NCBI GenBank assembly: GCA_036387415.1
Contig: DASVTU010000004.1
Span: forward strand, 77,144-141,143
Source: DASVTU01 sp036387415
GTDB lineage: Bacteria; Acidobacteriota; Blastocatellia; Pyrinomonadales; Pyrinomonadaceae
Reading direction: 5' to 3'
Length of the DNA stretch: 64,000 nucleotides
In this document: positions 1-7,645 of the stretch, one piece after another
Layout: the number at the start of each line of letters is the position of its first letter
Position numbering within the stretch: position 1 is the first letter of the stretch
Notes under the pieces: model-generated
The model's input: the letters and a program-made list of their open reading frames with translations, nothing else
Databases searched by the model: none
What the model was told of the DNA's origin: nothing
Program-made: the position numbers and the translations under genes

Positions 1-1
1 C

Positions 2-562
2 GTATTCGTTCTGTTCACACTCATGCTGGCGGGCGATGCTTATGCCAGTAAAACCTGCTGGTGCTGGATTGGCCCGCAGGGCGGCAACGGATGGGTCAAT
101 CAAGGCGACCCCGTGAAATGGATAGACTTCGGCGGGGTAGCGAGTTACCCGAACATTACCAGCTACAACAAGAAGCAAAAATGCTCCGAGGCTTGTGCGA
201 CGAAGGCGACCGAATGGTTTTCCAGTAATAACAGTCAATCCTTGTGTAATCTTATAAACCGACCCGTCTCAACCGAGGAAGCGACTAAAATCGGTGCGTT
301 CAGTCTGGTCGGAGCAGGCGATTGGGGTAACAACGTCTGGGACTACGACGCCAAGCCGATAAATTTCAAAGGCTGTACGCGCAAATGCAACTGTCCGAAA
401 GGTTGGTACGACGAAAACAGGAGAAGCTGCGTCACTGGCGCTCTATGTGACAAAGTTCCGAATATGCCCGACGGCGATAAAGGCGGCGGCTACTGGGCTT
501 GGCACGGCATCCTGTTTATGGACATCGCCGGAGGCAACTGTCTGCTGTCTCCCATCCTCTAG
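2..562 (+). CDS. Cys-rich exported protein, 5' end outside window
   Basis: The reading frame is open from base 2, so the true start lies upstream of the window; the ATG at 23 falls inside a hydrophobic stretch (VFVLFTLMLAGDAYA) that looks like the end of a signal peptide with cleavage after AYA. The mature part has many Cys, Trp and Gly residues, including CWCW at its start and a C-x3-C-x-C cluster (CTRKCNC) near residue 120 of the visible part, which suggests a disulfide-bonded or metal-binding extracytoplasmic protein. I do not recognise a family. Base composition is lower in GC than the following genes. The end may be altered by a frameshift, since another frame stays open across the stop (see the small ORF at 594). 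Confidence 0.55.
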   Translation, partial: VFVLFTLMLAGDAYASKTCWCWIGPQGGNGWVNQGDPVKWIDFGGVASYPNITSYNKKQKCSEACATKATEWFSSNNSQSLCNLINRPVSTEEATKIGAFSLVGAGDWGNNVWDYDAKPINFKGCTRKCNCPKGWYDENRRSCVTGALCDKVPNMPDGDKGGGYWAWHGILFMDIAGGNCLLSPIL

Positions 563-593
563 CCGTCCACGCCAACTTTTATTCACGATTGTA

Positions 594-725
594 ATGGTTG
601 CGGACATCTACATGTTTGTTAAGAAGATGCGCGACTACGTGCCCGACGCGTTCGGGATGCTGGGAGGGCTTGTGCTCGTCGCCATCAGCATCCTGATTTG
701 CGTCGGGTGGTTTCCGGTTGCCTGA
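594..725 (+). CDS. possible 43-residue membrane protein
   Basis: A short frame starts with ATG at 594 and encodes about 15 polar residues (VADIYMFVKKMRDY), then one strongly hydrophobic segment (LGGLVLVAISILICVGW). The frame is also open upstream, back to an ATG at 447 inside the preceding gene, so it could be the displaced C-terminus of that gene after a frameshift. No clear SD precedes 594. Function unknown. Confidence 0.3.
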   Translation: MVADIYMFVKKMRDYVPDAFGMLGGLVLVAISILICVGWFPVA

Positions 726-868
726 CGCGTCGGTCAGTCTTCGAGTCGTTACGGTCGGACGGCGACGGTGTGTTAAGATTGCGGTGCGCGAATAGACGCG
801 CGCGATGCGTCGGTTTCGGGCGCGTCTGCCGCAGTTTGAATCGACCGACGGAGTACGAAGGGCTGATT

Positions 869-1726
869 ATGCAGGTTCTTTTAGCAGAGGAATACGGGTT
901 TTGTTTCGGTGTGGAGCGCGCCGTGCAGATGACGGAGGAGGCGCTCGCCGGAGGAGCCAGCGTCCGCACGCTTGGGCCGCTCATCCACAACACGCAGGAG
1001 ATTAAACGTCTCGAATCCGAAGGCGTGACGACCGTCAACTCACCCGAAGAAGCCGGACAGGACGTGACAGCGGTGATTCGCGCCCACGGCGTGACGCCCG
1101 AAGTGCAACGCGAACTCGAAGCGCGTGCGGGGCGTGTGATTGACGCCACCTGTCCCTTCGTCACGAAGGTGCAGCACCTTGCGGAACGCGCCGCCGCAGA
1201 GAATCGCGACGTGGTAGTCGTCGGCAATCCCGACCACCCGGAGATGATAGGTGTGCGAGGTTACGCGCCGCGCCACGCGCACGTCGTCCGTGACGCGAGC
1301 GAAGTCGCCGCCTTGCCGTCGCTTCATGCGCCGCTCGTCGTCTCGCAGACCACTATCAAACTCAGCACATTTCTCGAAGCGGCGGAGGCCGTGCGCGCCA
1401 AGTCCGACGCGGAGCCGCAGGTCATCAACACCATCTGCTCCGCCACGCGCGACCGTCAGGACGCCGCACGCGCGCTCGCGGGACACGTCGATGCCTTCTA
1501 CATCATCGGCGGCAAACATTCCTCCAACAGCATCAAACTGCTCTCCGTCTGCCGCGAGCAATGCGAAAAGAGTTTTCTGATTGAAACGCCCGACGAAATC
1601 GACGCCGCAGACCTTCGCGGCCTCGAACGCGTCGGCGTCACCGCCGGAGCCTCGACGCCCAACTGGCTCATCGAACAGGTCGTCGCACGACTACGCGAAA
1701 TCGGCGACGCGCAAACTCAAAGATAG
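869..1726 (+). CDS. ispH: 4-hydroxy-3-methylbut-2-enyl diphosphate reductase IspH
   Basis: Last enzyme of the MEP isoprenoid pathway: it reduces HMBPP to IPP and DMAPP with a cytoplasmic [4Fe-4S] enzyme. The 285-residue product carries the three cluster cysteines at C12 (YGFCFGVERA), C95 (DATCPFVTKV) and C190 (NTICSATRDRQ), the substrate histidines near H40, H73 and H123, and the TT pair after SQ near 161. The length is normal for the family. The frame is open upstream to 698, but the ATG at 869 starts directly at the conserved N-terminus and follows a weak GAAGGGC, so I take it as the start. It is a single gene followed by a strong terminator. Confidence 0.95.
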   Translation: MQVLLAEEYGFCFGVERAVQMTEEALAGGASVRTLGPLIHNTQEIKRLESEGVTTVNSPEEAGQDVTAVIRAHGVTPEVQRELEARAGRVIDATCPFVTKVQHLAERAAAENRDVVVVGNPDHPEMIGVRGYAPRHAHVVRDASEVAALPSLHAPLVVSQTTIKLSTFLEAAEAVRAKSDAEPQVINTICSATRDRQDAARALAGHVDAFYIIGGKHSSNSIKLLSVCREQCEKSFLIETPDEIDAADLRGLERVGVTAGASTPNWLIEQVVARLREIGDAQTQR

Positions 1727-1744
1727 ACACGCACCGTTTACACA

Positions 1745-1788
1745 AAACGTCAAAAGGCCGCTCGAAAGTGAGCGGCCTTTTGACGTTT
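1745..1788. terminator. strong hairpin terminator after ispH
   Basis: A near-perfect inverted repeat of about 19 bp (arms 1745-1763 and 1770-1788) with a 6-base loop. The arms carry AAAAGGCCGCTC and its complement and end in T-rich sequence on both strands. It lies between convergent ispH and the minus-strand gene at 1810, so it can stop both. Confidence 0.85.
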
Positions 1789-1809
1789 CGACACGATGCA
1801 TTTCATCAA

Positions 1810-2445
1810 TCAGAAATCATCTTCGGATGCTTCGGCGCGACGCAAGGCGTTAACAATCCAACATGCCTCTTCCGACTCAAGTTCGTCGGCCTGTCTCTGT
1901 AGCGCATCGCGCGCCACCTCCGCGTCCACAGGGTCGCCAAGCATCTCGACGAGCACCGAAGTCGGCCTCAGCAGCAAGCCTTCCTGCGCGATGGCACGCA
2001 CCGCCGGATTCGCGTGCCGCGCCATTTCACAATTCTCGCTCGGCGCCACACGCGACACCAGCATGTCTGCCAGTTCATCGACGCGCGCAAAATCATGTGC
2101 GCGCAACGCACGCTCAAGCAACTGTGCGAAGACTTCCGCCGAGCGTGCTTGATTGCGTAGCATCAAGGCACATGTCTCGGTCATGCGCGTGAGTTTGTGC
2201 GACTGTTCGACGCTCAAAGCATTCGCGCCCTGTTCGGTGGCGCGTTCATCGAGCGCGGCGAGCAGTCGGCTCAATTCCCATTCCGCACGTGCATCGTAGG
2301 GCGTGCCGATTCCCGTCGCCGACGACATCTGCGGCGGCGGTATCGTCGTCGCCGAGACGAGTGCGCGTTCGACTAGACTGCGTGTGGTCGGACGCAATCC
2401 GTCCCAAACACTCGCCACGCGCGCCCCGAAATCTTCAATCATCAT
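1810..2445 (-). CDS. hypothetical protein, helical, 211 residues
   Basis: An Ala/Glu/Arg-rich cytoplasmic-looking protein with no signal peptide, membrane segment or motif that I recognise. The C-terminal half looks helical and repeat-like. The frame is open further upstream, but ATG at 2445 (next to a GTG at 2448) is preceded at suitable distance by GGAGAG, and the upstream part is low in coding character and runs into the convergent end of its neighbour. It converges with ispH on the shared terminator. Confidence 0.65.
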   Translation of the reverse strand: MMIEDFGARVASVWDGLRPTTRSLVERALVSATTIPPPQMSSATGIGTPYDARAEWELSRLLAALDERATEQGANALSVEQSHKLTRMTETCALMLRNQARSAEVFAQLLERALRAHDFARVDELADMLVSRVAPSENCEMARHANPAVRAIAQEGLLLRPTSVLVEMLGDPVDAEVARDALQRQADELESEEACWIVNALRRAEASEDDF

Positions 2446-2594
2446 CACTGAATTCTCTCCATCTCCCTCGCATCCTAAACCACAACCGTTCAGGCCGACG
2501 CTAGTATAACTCGAATGAAACAGCGTTGGCGACCAAAGAGATAACCGCCCGCGACGAACTGCACGCGGACGAAGCGAAGCGGAAAAATTTCGGA

Positions 2595-2918
2595 TTATTT
2601 CAGCAGTTCGATGCCGCCATGCGCGACGGCGAACATGATGCAATCCTGCGCGCCGCTGAGTGCCACGGGGTGATGCGTGGAATCGGCATCGTTGATGATG
2701 TAGTCGCCCGCGCGATGTTCGCCGCGCCCGTCGCGGTAGCCGCCCTGAAGGATGAGCACTTCCTCCACGCCCCTGTGACGGTGCGCCGGATAAGAGCAGC
2801 CGGGCTGCATGCGTATAAAGACGGTGGCGTCGCCCGTCGCCTCGTCGTGCCGCAGGACGTGTAGAAAGATTCCACGGTGGCGCGTCGCGCGCCAGTCGAT
2901 GGAAGAGAGGTCAAACAT
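2595..2918 (-). CDS. small cupin-domain protein (ChrR-like)
   Basis: A 107-residue single-domain cupin. Motif 1 is visible as PGCSYPAHRHRGVEE with metal ligands H46, H48 and E52/E53, followed by a conserved Gly. Motif 2 is GDYIINDADSTHHP, which supplies H82/H83. The pattern and length resemble the ChrR/anti-sigma cupin group of small metal-binding cupins; the ligand or substrate cannot be told from sequence. No sigma-factor gene is adjacent, so an anti-sigma role is not supported. It lies upstream of, and in the same direction as, the 1810-2445 gene, about 150 bp away. Confidence 0.8.
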   Translation of the reverse strand: MFDLSSIDWRATRHRGIFLHVLRHDEATGDATVFIRMQPGCSYPAHRHRGVEEVLILQGGYRDGRGEHRAGDYIINDADSTHHPVALSGAQDCIMFAVAHGGIELLK

Positions 2919-2990
2919 GAGAAGAAAGTGATTAAGTCAGCGGTGAACCGTGCGCGGTAAAAACAACGGAATAGAATCGTGTGATTACTT

Positions 2991-3245
2991 TTAACTGCTG
3001 ACGGGTGACGGCTCGCTGCCGACGGTCTCCGGGTTGTGATCGACAATCTCTGTGATTTTGTCGAACGTGATTTTGATGATTTCGCCGTCGGCGCGTTCCA
3101 TCTTGACGCTCGGTTTGGTGAGCGCCTGCGTCGTCTTCATGCTGCGGACGACGCCGCGCACGCGCGTGCCGTCGTCGGTCACAATCTCGATGTTATCTTT
3201 GCCGTAGAGCGGCTGCAATGCGGCGAGAGCTTTGGTCACTTCCAC
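2991..3245 (-). CDS. hypothetical protein, 84 residues
   Basis: A small soluble protein with alternating charged and hydrophobic strands (IEIVTDDGTRVRGVVRSM, then ADGEIIKITFDKITEIVDH), reminiscent of a small beta-rich domain, but not assigned to a family. The start is GTG at 3245; a weak AGGAT precedes it. It lies 70 bp upstream of the cupin gene on the same strand, so the two may be co-transcribed. Confidence 0.6.
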   Translation of the reverse strand: MEVTKALAALQPLYGKDNIEIVTDDGTRVRGVVRSMKTTQALTKPSVKMERADGEIIKITFDKITEIVDHNPETVGSEPSPVSS

Positions 3246-3605
3246 TTTTTTAATCCTATCTTTCTCTCAAAACTGTCGGGAGCGAAACCGTATCGGACGA
3301 GGCACATTCGCTCGCACGACCCGTCGCGGCTTGTCGCGCGCGTCTCTTGGTGGCCTCCGTCCTGAAACGAAATGCGCCGATGCGATTCGCACAACTCTCA
3401 AGCACTCTCCATGCCAGAGGCCACCGCGACGCCGCCCACAGGCGATTTTTCGGGCAAAACAAGCGGGTTTTCGGGCATTGGAATGCACAAAGAGTCTATG
3501 CCGCAGGCGAACAATATGCAACTGTCAGGCTCCAAATGGCGTATATTAAAGACACCGGAAGCTTTATGCTTACGCCACAAACCTTTCGCGAACGGCCAAA
3601 AAATT
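3246..3605. other. intergenic gap between divergent genes
   Basis: This 360-bp gap separates the GTG-started minus-strand gene from the zinc-ribbon/PDZ gene. The PDZ frame stays open through it, but the upstream part has no domain character. A TATATT at 3542-3547 could be a -10 element for the PDZ gene, with no convincing -35. I see no RNA gene or repeat. Confidence 0.4.
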
Positions 3606-4637
3606 ATGCAATCCGAAAAAGAACACGCGGGCAACAAGACGAGCGCGAACGACTTCGAGACGCAGACGTGTCAGAGTTGTCATGCGACGATGGTGCGCGG
3701 CATGCGTTTCTGTCGTCTGTGCGGTTATCGTCTGGGCGAGGGCGTCGAGGAGTTTGCCGAGACGCGACGCTTCAACACAGACGCGCCGCCCGCCGTCAAG
3801 AACACGACGCCGACTTTCGGGATGCCTTCGGAGTTTGGGGCGATGACGCCCGGCGCTGCGCCGCAAACCTCAACGCTCAACCGTCCGTCTTCGCCCTTCC
3901 GCATACTTCAATCGTTCTGCCGCCCGCGCCGCGCAAACTGGATGCTTTGGATAGTTATCGCCATCGCGATTTTCGTCGCGGTGGGCGGCGGCCTGCAAAG
4001 TCTCGTCGGTTCGGACGAGGATGCGTCTTCCACGCCGACGGCTGCGGCGCGCCGTTCATACATCGGCGTGGACGTTGACGACGGCGACAACGGCGCGTTG
4101 GTCAACTCGGTGACGCCGCCGGGTTCGCCCGCCGACCTCGCCGGACTCGTCGGCGGCGACGTGGTGACCTCCTTCGACGGCAGGCGAGTGACGAGCGAAA
4201 AAGAGCTTCTGGATTCGCTCGGCTCGACGCCCGTCGGCAAAACCGTTGACCTGATTTTCATCCGCGACGGTGTCGAAAAAACGACGAAGTTAACCACCAT
4301 CTCCGCCGAGGAACGCAAGCGACTCGCGGCGGCCTTCGACAAGCGGCCTGAAGGCGAAGGCTTTTTGGGAATCGAACCGAACGAACTCGAACGCGTCTTT
4401 GTCGAGTCGTTGAATATTCACGGCGTACGCCTCGGCGAGGTCATACGAAACCGCCCCGGCTACATCGCGGGCTTGCGCGAAGGCGACATCGTACTCGAAT
4501 TTGAGGGCGTCCCCATTCGCACGGAAAAGGAACTTCTCGCGCGCATCGACCGCGCCATCCCCGATAGCGTCGTCCGCATCGTCGTCATGCGCGACGGCAA
4601 CCGCATCGAAATACCCGTCAAAATGGGGCAAGACTGA
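3606..4637 (+). CDS. zinc-ribbon, single-TM, double-PDZ membrane protein
   Basis: A 343-residue protein with three parts. An N-terminal zinc ribbon has C22, C25, C36 and C39 (CQSC and CRLC). A linker leads to one membrane helix at about 110-132. Two PDZ domains follow, at about 150-235 (YIGVDVDDG, PGSPADLAGLVGGDVV) and about 255-340 (FLGIEPNE, AGLREGDIVLEFEGVPI). There is no protease domain, so this is probably an adaptor or scaffold with PDZ domains on the far side of the membrane. ATG 3606 is chosen because it starts just before the zinc ribbon; the open frame before it looks non-coding. The gene is followed by a heptad-repeat hairpin. Confidence 0.8.
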   Translation: MQSEKEHAGNKTSANDFETQTCQSCHATMVRGMRFCRLCGYRLGEGVEEFAETRRFNTDAPPAVKNTTPTFGMPSEFGAMTPGAAPQTSTLNRPSSPFRILQSFCRPRRANWMLWIVIAIAIFVAVGGGLQSLVGSDEDASSTPTAAARRSYIGVDVDDGDNGALVNSVTPPGSPADLAGLVGGDVVTSFDGRRVTSEKELLDSLGSTPVGKTVDLIFIRDGVEKTTKLTTISAEERKRLAAAFDKRPEGEGFLGIEPNELERVFVESLNIHGVRLGEVIRNRPGYIAGLREGDIVLEFEGVPIRTEKELLARIDRAIPDSVVRIVVMRDGNRIEIPVKMGQD

Positions 4638-4642
4638 AGTTT

Positions 4643-4711
4643 GGTAAATGGTAAATGGCGAATGGTGAATAGATAAGACCTGTTCTTTCTATTCACCATT
4701 CGCCATTTACC
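4643..4711. repeat. heptad-repeat hairpin, GGYRAAT type
   Basis: Four degenerate 7-bp units of form GGYRAAT lie at 4643-4670. The stretch 4650-4672 is perfectly complementary to 4689-4711 (23-bp arms, 16-base loop). It sits between the convergent PDZ gene and the minus-strand gene at 4728 and can act as a bidirectional terminator. The same word family recurs near 17.5 and 17.9 kb. Confidence 0.9.
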
Positions 4712-4727
4712 AATCGCTATTCACGGT

Positions 4728-5066
4728 TTACAAGTTGAGATATTCGCGCAGGCGGGCTTCCATCTCGCGCCGGACATCTTCGCGGTCTTCTTCTTCCTCA
4801 TCCGCTTCAAACAACTCGAACAACGCGTAGGGCGTCTCGGCGATAAGGCGCAGTTCCCATGCTTCGCGTCGCTCATGCGAAGGACGCGACAGCCAGATGG
4901 CATCGAAAGCGGCTTCCGTGAAGGCGACGTTTTCAAAGCGTACGTCGCCTCCAGCTTCGGCGTGCAGTTGCGCTAACGTTTCGGCGCGCATCAGCACGCG
5001 CTTCAAAGTCCATCCATGTCGGCGGTAGGTCGCCAGTATTTCATGAAATAGCTGAAGCTGGTTCAT
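4728..5066 (-). CDS. hypothetical acidic protein, 112 residues
   Basis: A small soluble protein beginning MNQLQLFHEILATYRRHGW, with a very acidic stretch (FEADEEEEDREDV) before a helical C-terminus that ends REYLNL. I recognise no family. The frame is open to 5312, but the upstream 82 residues look non-coding; the ATG at 5066 is the likelier start although its SD is weak. The 300-bp region from 5067 to the next gene holds only this frame extension and no other signal. Confidence 0.55.
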   Translation of the reverse strand: MNQLQLFHEILATYRRHGWTLKRVLMRAETLAQLHAEAGGDVRFENVAFTEAAFDAIWLSRPSHERREAWELRLIAETPYALFELFEADEEEEDREDVRREMEARLREYLNL

Positions 5067-5364
5067 CGCTTGCGCCTCGCTGCCCGCTGAATCTCCTGTG
5101 TCGTCAAAAACAAAAACGTCGCGCGTCGAAGAAATATTTCGCGCGTCTCCGATTTCGCGTTTAGCATACAACAAGGCAGACGCTCGTTGGCAGACGAGAA
5201 GTGTTGCAAGCGGCGTCGGAGGATTGTTGAAAGTGGCGGTGTTTGACCGCGCGCGTTCTAAATCTTTATGATGCGTCGGGTCGTCGAGTGTTCGTCGCAT
5301 TGACAGACGCAAGCACAGACGCGGGGAGACGCGCTCACTTTTGTCTAATCATCATGGAGAAAAT

Positions 5365-6171
5365 TTGAACGACGACGCCGCAGGGGATGAGACGCCCTTC
5401 GGAGCGGCGTTGCGCGAATCGCTCAAACTTCACGGCGTGAGGCTTGAAGGATTCTGCTCGCGCAGAGACGCGGTGGCGCGTCGTGTGCTTGAGGAGTATG
5501 GCGCGATGTTCGTCGCTTCGAGGCGCGTGCGTGTGCCGCCCGTGTGCGTCTTTTCGAGCGAGCAAGAGGTGTTGCGTTTTCAAGAGGAGGCGACGCCGCA
5601 AGCCGAACCCTTTGGCGAAGTCATTATCGAACTGCAACCGGCGGCGATGCAGGCACTCGTGGAGGCGCGCGAGGAGGCGCGCGGCGCGGGGTTGGACGTA
5701 ACGCCGCGAGGAGGCGCGGAGGCCGGACGCCGCAGTTTCAACGATTCGTTGCGGCTCTGGAATTCGCGCGTCGCGCCCGCGCTCGAACACTGGCGGAACG
5801 AGGGACGACTACTGACGGAACAGTGCGAGCGTCTGCGCTGCTTGTCGCTCTACGAGCAGATTGCCGAAGTGCTCAAACTAGAGACGGAAGGCATCCTCTT
5901 TAGCAAGGATTTTTCCAAAACCATCTTGCAGTCGGTGGCTGCGCCGGGTTCGTCGCAGCATTTGGCGATGTTGGCGTTCGACGCGTTTGAGTACGACGAC
6001 GAGCACGTGCGTCGCATACTGGCGCGCCACGGTTGGTTTCAAACTGTGCGGAGCGACCTGCCGCATTTTACTTTCCTCGGCCTTGAAGAAGGGGAGTTGC
6101 CGGAGCGCGGGCTGCGCCGACACGTCGAAGCCAACGGGCAGATTTTCTGGACGCCCGACATGGGTGGATGA
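5365..6171 (+). CDS. M15-like (VanY/D-Ala-D-Ala carboxypeptidase-type) peptidase
   Basis: A 268-residue protein whose last 80 residues match the zinc-site pattern of family M15: SSQHLAMLAFDA gives H199 and D206, and DLPHFTF gives H234. Between them is an ILARHGWFQTV element like the AxxxGF helix of VanY. M15 enzymes cut D-Ala-containing peptidoglycan peptides. Here the usual Glu of the EPWH motif is replaced in DLPH, and no signal peptide is visible, so activity and location are uncertain. The start is set at TTG 5365 because GGAG lies 5 bases before it; the frame also opens at TTG 5341. Confidence 0.6.
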   Translation: MNDDAAGDETPFGAALRESLKLHGVRLEGFCSRRDAVARRVLEEYGAMFVASRRVRVPPVCVFSSEQEVLRFQEEATPQAEPFGEVIIELQPAAMQALVEAREEARGAGLDVTPRGGAEAGRRSFNDSLRLWNSRVAPALEHWRNEGRLLTEQCERLRCLSLYEQIAEVLKLETEGILFSKDFSKTILQSVAAPGSSQHLAMLAFDAFEYDDEHVRRILARHGWFQTVRSDLPHFTFLGLEEGELPERGLRRHVEANGQIFWTPDMGG

Positions 6172-6392
6172 GAATGAAGTGGCTGGACATTTCAGTTGGT
6201 TTGTGAGAAAGATTCGTCGCCGTTGGTCTCCGTTGCGGCGGCGAGTGGCGATGTTTAGAGACTCGCCGTTTGAAGTGGCGACGTTTGACCTTTCAAAAAC
6301 CGTGATGGTGCGGCGAAGGCCAGTGGTTCGACCTTTCCGATACGTCGAAATTCTAATAAGACTGAAATTCAAAAGGGAGAGAAAAAAGCAAA

Positions 6393-6914
6393 ATGATTTT
6401 ATGTCCCTCTTGCGGCGGAGAGAACGCCGACGGTACACGTTTCTGCGTCAGGTGCGGCGCAGGTTTAGCGCCCGTTCCCGAACCGGGGTCGTGGCGCGCC
6501 GACACAGACCCCAGACAGGAATCAACCACGTCGGCCTACCCCACCGGAGAATATAGGCCGCCCACTACGCCGCCCGGTTATCAACCGCCGCCCGCCGCGC
6601 CCATGACCTACCAGCCGCAATCTTATCAACAACAGACGACCGCTGGCGGTGGTCAGCAGATGCATCCCATCATCCCCGCGCTCATCAGTTTCTTCTTCCC
6701 CGGCCTCGGCCTCATCGCCGTGCCGAACAAGGCCGGACTCGGAATAGGAATCTTCGTCGCTCATCTTGTTCTGACATTCATCATCGCCATCATCACCTTA
6801 GGGCTTTGCCTGTTGGTCTACCTTCCGATAGCAAGCATCGTCGCCGCGATACACAGTTGGGACGAATCCGCGAAAGCGTCGAACGGACAATTCCAGCCGA
6901 TTCTTTTCAAGTAA
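6393..6914 (+). CDS. zinc-ribbon membrane protein
   Basis: A 173-residue protein. It starts with a zinc ribbon (CPSCG at 4-8, then CVRCG near 18-22). Residues about 30-85 are a Pro/Tyr/Gln/Thr-rich linker, and the C-terminal half has two hydrophobic segments (IIPALISFFFPGLGLIAV and a long one around IFVAHLVLTFIIAIITL). The end (IHSWDESAKASNGQ) resembles small TM2-like proteins. GGGAG lies about 10 bases before the ATG. The layout, ribbon plus linker plus membrane part, parallels the gene at 3606, but the domains differ. Function unknown. The 220 bp before it hold only a weak 7-bp inverted repeat (6240-6267). Confidence 0.75.
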   Translation: MILCPSCGGENADGTRFCVRCGAGLAPVPEPGSWRADTDPRQESTTSAYPTGEYRPPTTPPGYQPPPAAPMTYQPQSYQQQTTAGGGQQMHPIIPALISFFFPGLGLIAVPNKAGLGIGIFVAHLVLTFIIAIITLGLCLLVYLPIASIVAAIHSWDESAKASNGQFQPILFK

Positions 6915-6963
6915 ATCGCGCGCTGCGACTTCAATCAACTCCGAAGCCGCCGTCTGCTTCAAG

Positions 6964-7383
6964 ATGTTCCACGCCACATTCTTTTTCTTTCTCTATCGCG
7001 TCGCCATGTTCGCCGGAAGCCTCTGGTGTCACCAACGTGCGGAGCGTTCGCCGCATGTGTGGGGCGTGCAGATGCCCGTGTGCTGGCGTTGCAGCGGCAT
7101 CATCGTGGGCGCGTTCGTCTTCCTCATCTGGCTCATCAGGAAGAAACGACTCCCGCCGTTTGCGTTATCGCTCGCGCTGGCGTCCCTCTTGCCGCTCGAC
7201 GTGCTCCACGCCATCGCGACAGGCGGAGAAGGCGACAACCTGCGGCGGCTGTTGACGGGCGTGCTGTGGGGAATATTCGGAACAGGCGCGACGCTGCATC
7301 TCCTGAAATTCGCCATTGACGCACGCGTGCGTCGCGTCGCGGCGTCACGCTCCGACCAGCGCGCGGCGGTGCGTCTGACGTAG
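6964..7383 (+). CDS. DUF2085 membrane protein
   Basis: A 139-residue membrane protein with the DUF2085 signature: WCHQRAERSPHVWG, then MPVCWRCSGIIVGAF, which contain the paired conserved Cys and His. Three hydrophobic segments follow, with a PLDVLHA turn between the second and third. The family has no established biochemical role; the Cys and His residues suggest metal binding at the membrane. It follows the zinc-ribbon gene by 49 bp on the same strand and is probably co-transcribed. The SD is weak; the start is set at the first ATG before the conserved block. Confidence 0.8.
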   Translation: MFHATFFFFLYRVAMFAGSLWCHQRAERSPHVWGVQMPVCWRCSGIIVGAFVFLIWLIRKKRLPPFALSLALASLLPLDVLHAIATGGEGDNLRRLLTGVLWGIFGTGATLHLLKFAIDARVRRVAASRSDQRAAVRLT

Positions 7384-7645
7384 ACGCGGCGGGGCGTGGC
7401 GCGTCGATTTCTTCACTGCACAGAAAACATTTTCAACGCCGACGAGAAATGCTATATTCACTTCCCACTCCCGCATCACAGCATGCAGACGTGGCATCTC
7501 CCAGTTTCCAGAAGAAGAACAACGACTGAATAACAATCTACCAGAGCGCCGCTCGACCCCCCGCGCGCCGTCATCTGACGCTTTCTCGCAAGCGTAGCGC
7601 AAGGTTCTGGTGAGCGACCCTCGTTTCGTACGAGAGGGTCAGGAA

